Assembly (NCBI GenBank): GCA_025266875.1
Contig: JALLLT010000021.1
Coordinates: forward strand, 1 to 64,000
Direction of reading: 5' to 3'
From: Fennellomyces sp. T-0311
Lineage: Eukaryota; Mucoromycota; Mucoromycetes; Mucorales; Lichtheimiaceae
DNA: 64,000 nt
Shown here: in pieces, positions 63,954-64,000 of the stretch
Numbering within the stretch: position 1 is the first letter of the stretch
How the letters are laid out: each line of letters starts with the position of its first letter
Position numbers and translations under genes: made by a program
Notes under the pieces: generated by a model
Told to the model about the DNA's origin: nothing
Seen by the model: only the letters and a program-made list of their open reading frames with translations
The model's database searches: none

Positions 63954-64000
63954 ATGACCATTTCACAAAGATCTCCCTCGCCTCCGCCTCATTTCTTTCA
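63954..64000 (+). CDS. Possible start of the next gene, cut by right edge
   Basis: The ATG at 63954 follows a pyrimidine-rich stretch like those before other starts here. The frame MTISQRSPSPPPHFF stays open to the edge. Only 15 codons are visible, so this is a guess. Confidence 0.25.
   Translation, partial: MTISQRSPSPPPHFF

Overview
The window is a 64 kb stretch of eukaryotic nuclear DNA that looks fungal. I infer an early-diverging, Mucoromycota-type fungus. The grounds are dense short introns (about 45-80 nt, GT...AG, CTRAY-like branch points), TATA boxes 40-60 nt from several starts, an alpha-aminoadipate lysine gene (LYS9), and both a coilin homologue and a methylcrotonoyl-CoA carboxylase beta subunit, which budding yeast lacks. 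I could not run a search, so the phylum is an inference. Most genes are spliced. Coordinates are start-to-stop spans including introns.

Layout. Left edge: the N-terminal part of a small membrane protein gene (-), then a gene-poor stretch with one solitary pogo-like terminal repeat. 2.9-11.5 kb: VPS15 and a KDM4-type JmjN/JmjC demethylase, in tandem on the minus strand. 11.5-15.6 kb: gene-poor, with faint degenerate repeats. 15.7-18 kb: mitochondrial MCC beta subunit. 19.5-22.9 kb: a small acidic secreted protein and a 319-residue protein that may be a degenerate 2H phosphoesterase. 23-25.3 kb: coilin and DNAJC8, divergent from an 81-bp promoter. 26.8-32.5 kb: a multipass membrane protein, NAD-isocitrate dehydrogenase subunit 2 and saccharopine reductase. 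34.9 kb: a tiny spliced COX8/COX7c gene.

The accessory part is about 36.9-48 kb plus 56-58 kb. It holds two divergent, well-spliced orphan genes sharing a 129-bp promoter. One has an N-terminal zinc-finger-like segment and looks like the front of a Plavaka/KDZ-type transposase. Frameshifted coding remains follow it downstream. The same region has two related leucine-rich-repeat relics, a LINE 3' end, another spliced orphan gene, a Kelch-type single-pass receptor-like protein and a perfect 88-bp pogo-type MITE. The core resumes with NOT1 (48.5-55.6 kb) and a two-GRAM/TBC/EF-hand Rab GAP (59.4-63.7 kb).

Functional links: coilin and DNAJC8 both belong to nuclear RNA processing. MCC beta, IDH2, LYS9 and COX8 are mitochondrial or amino-acid metabolism genes; the first three show strongly C-biased codons, suggesting high expression. 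VPS15 and the TBC protein act in vesicle traffic. NOT1 is the deadenylase scaffold. Nothing suggests that these genes form an operon-like cluster.
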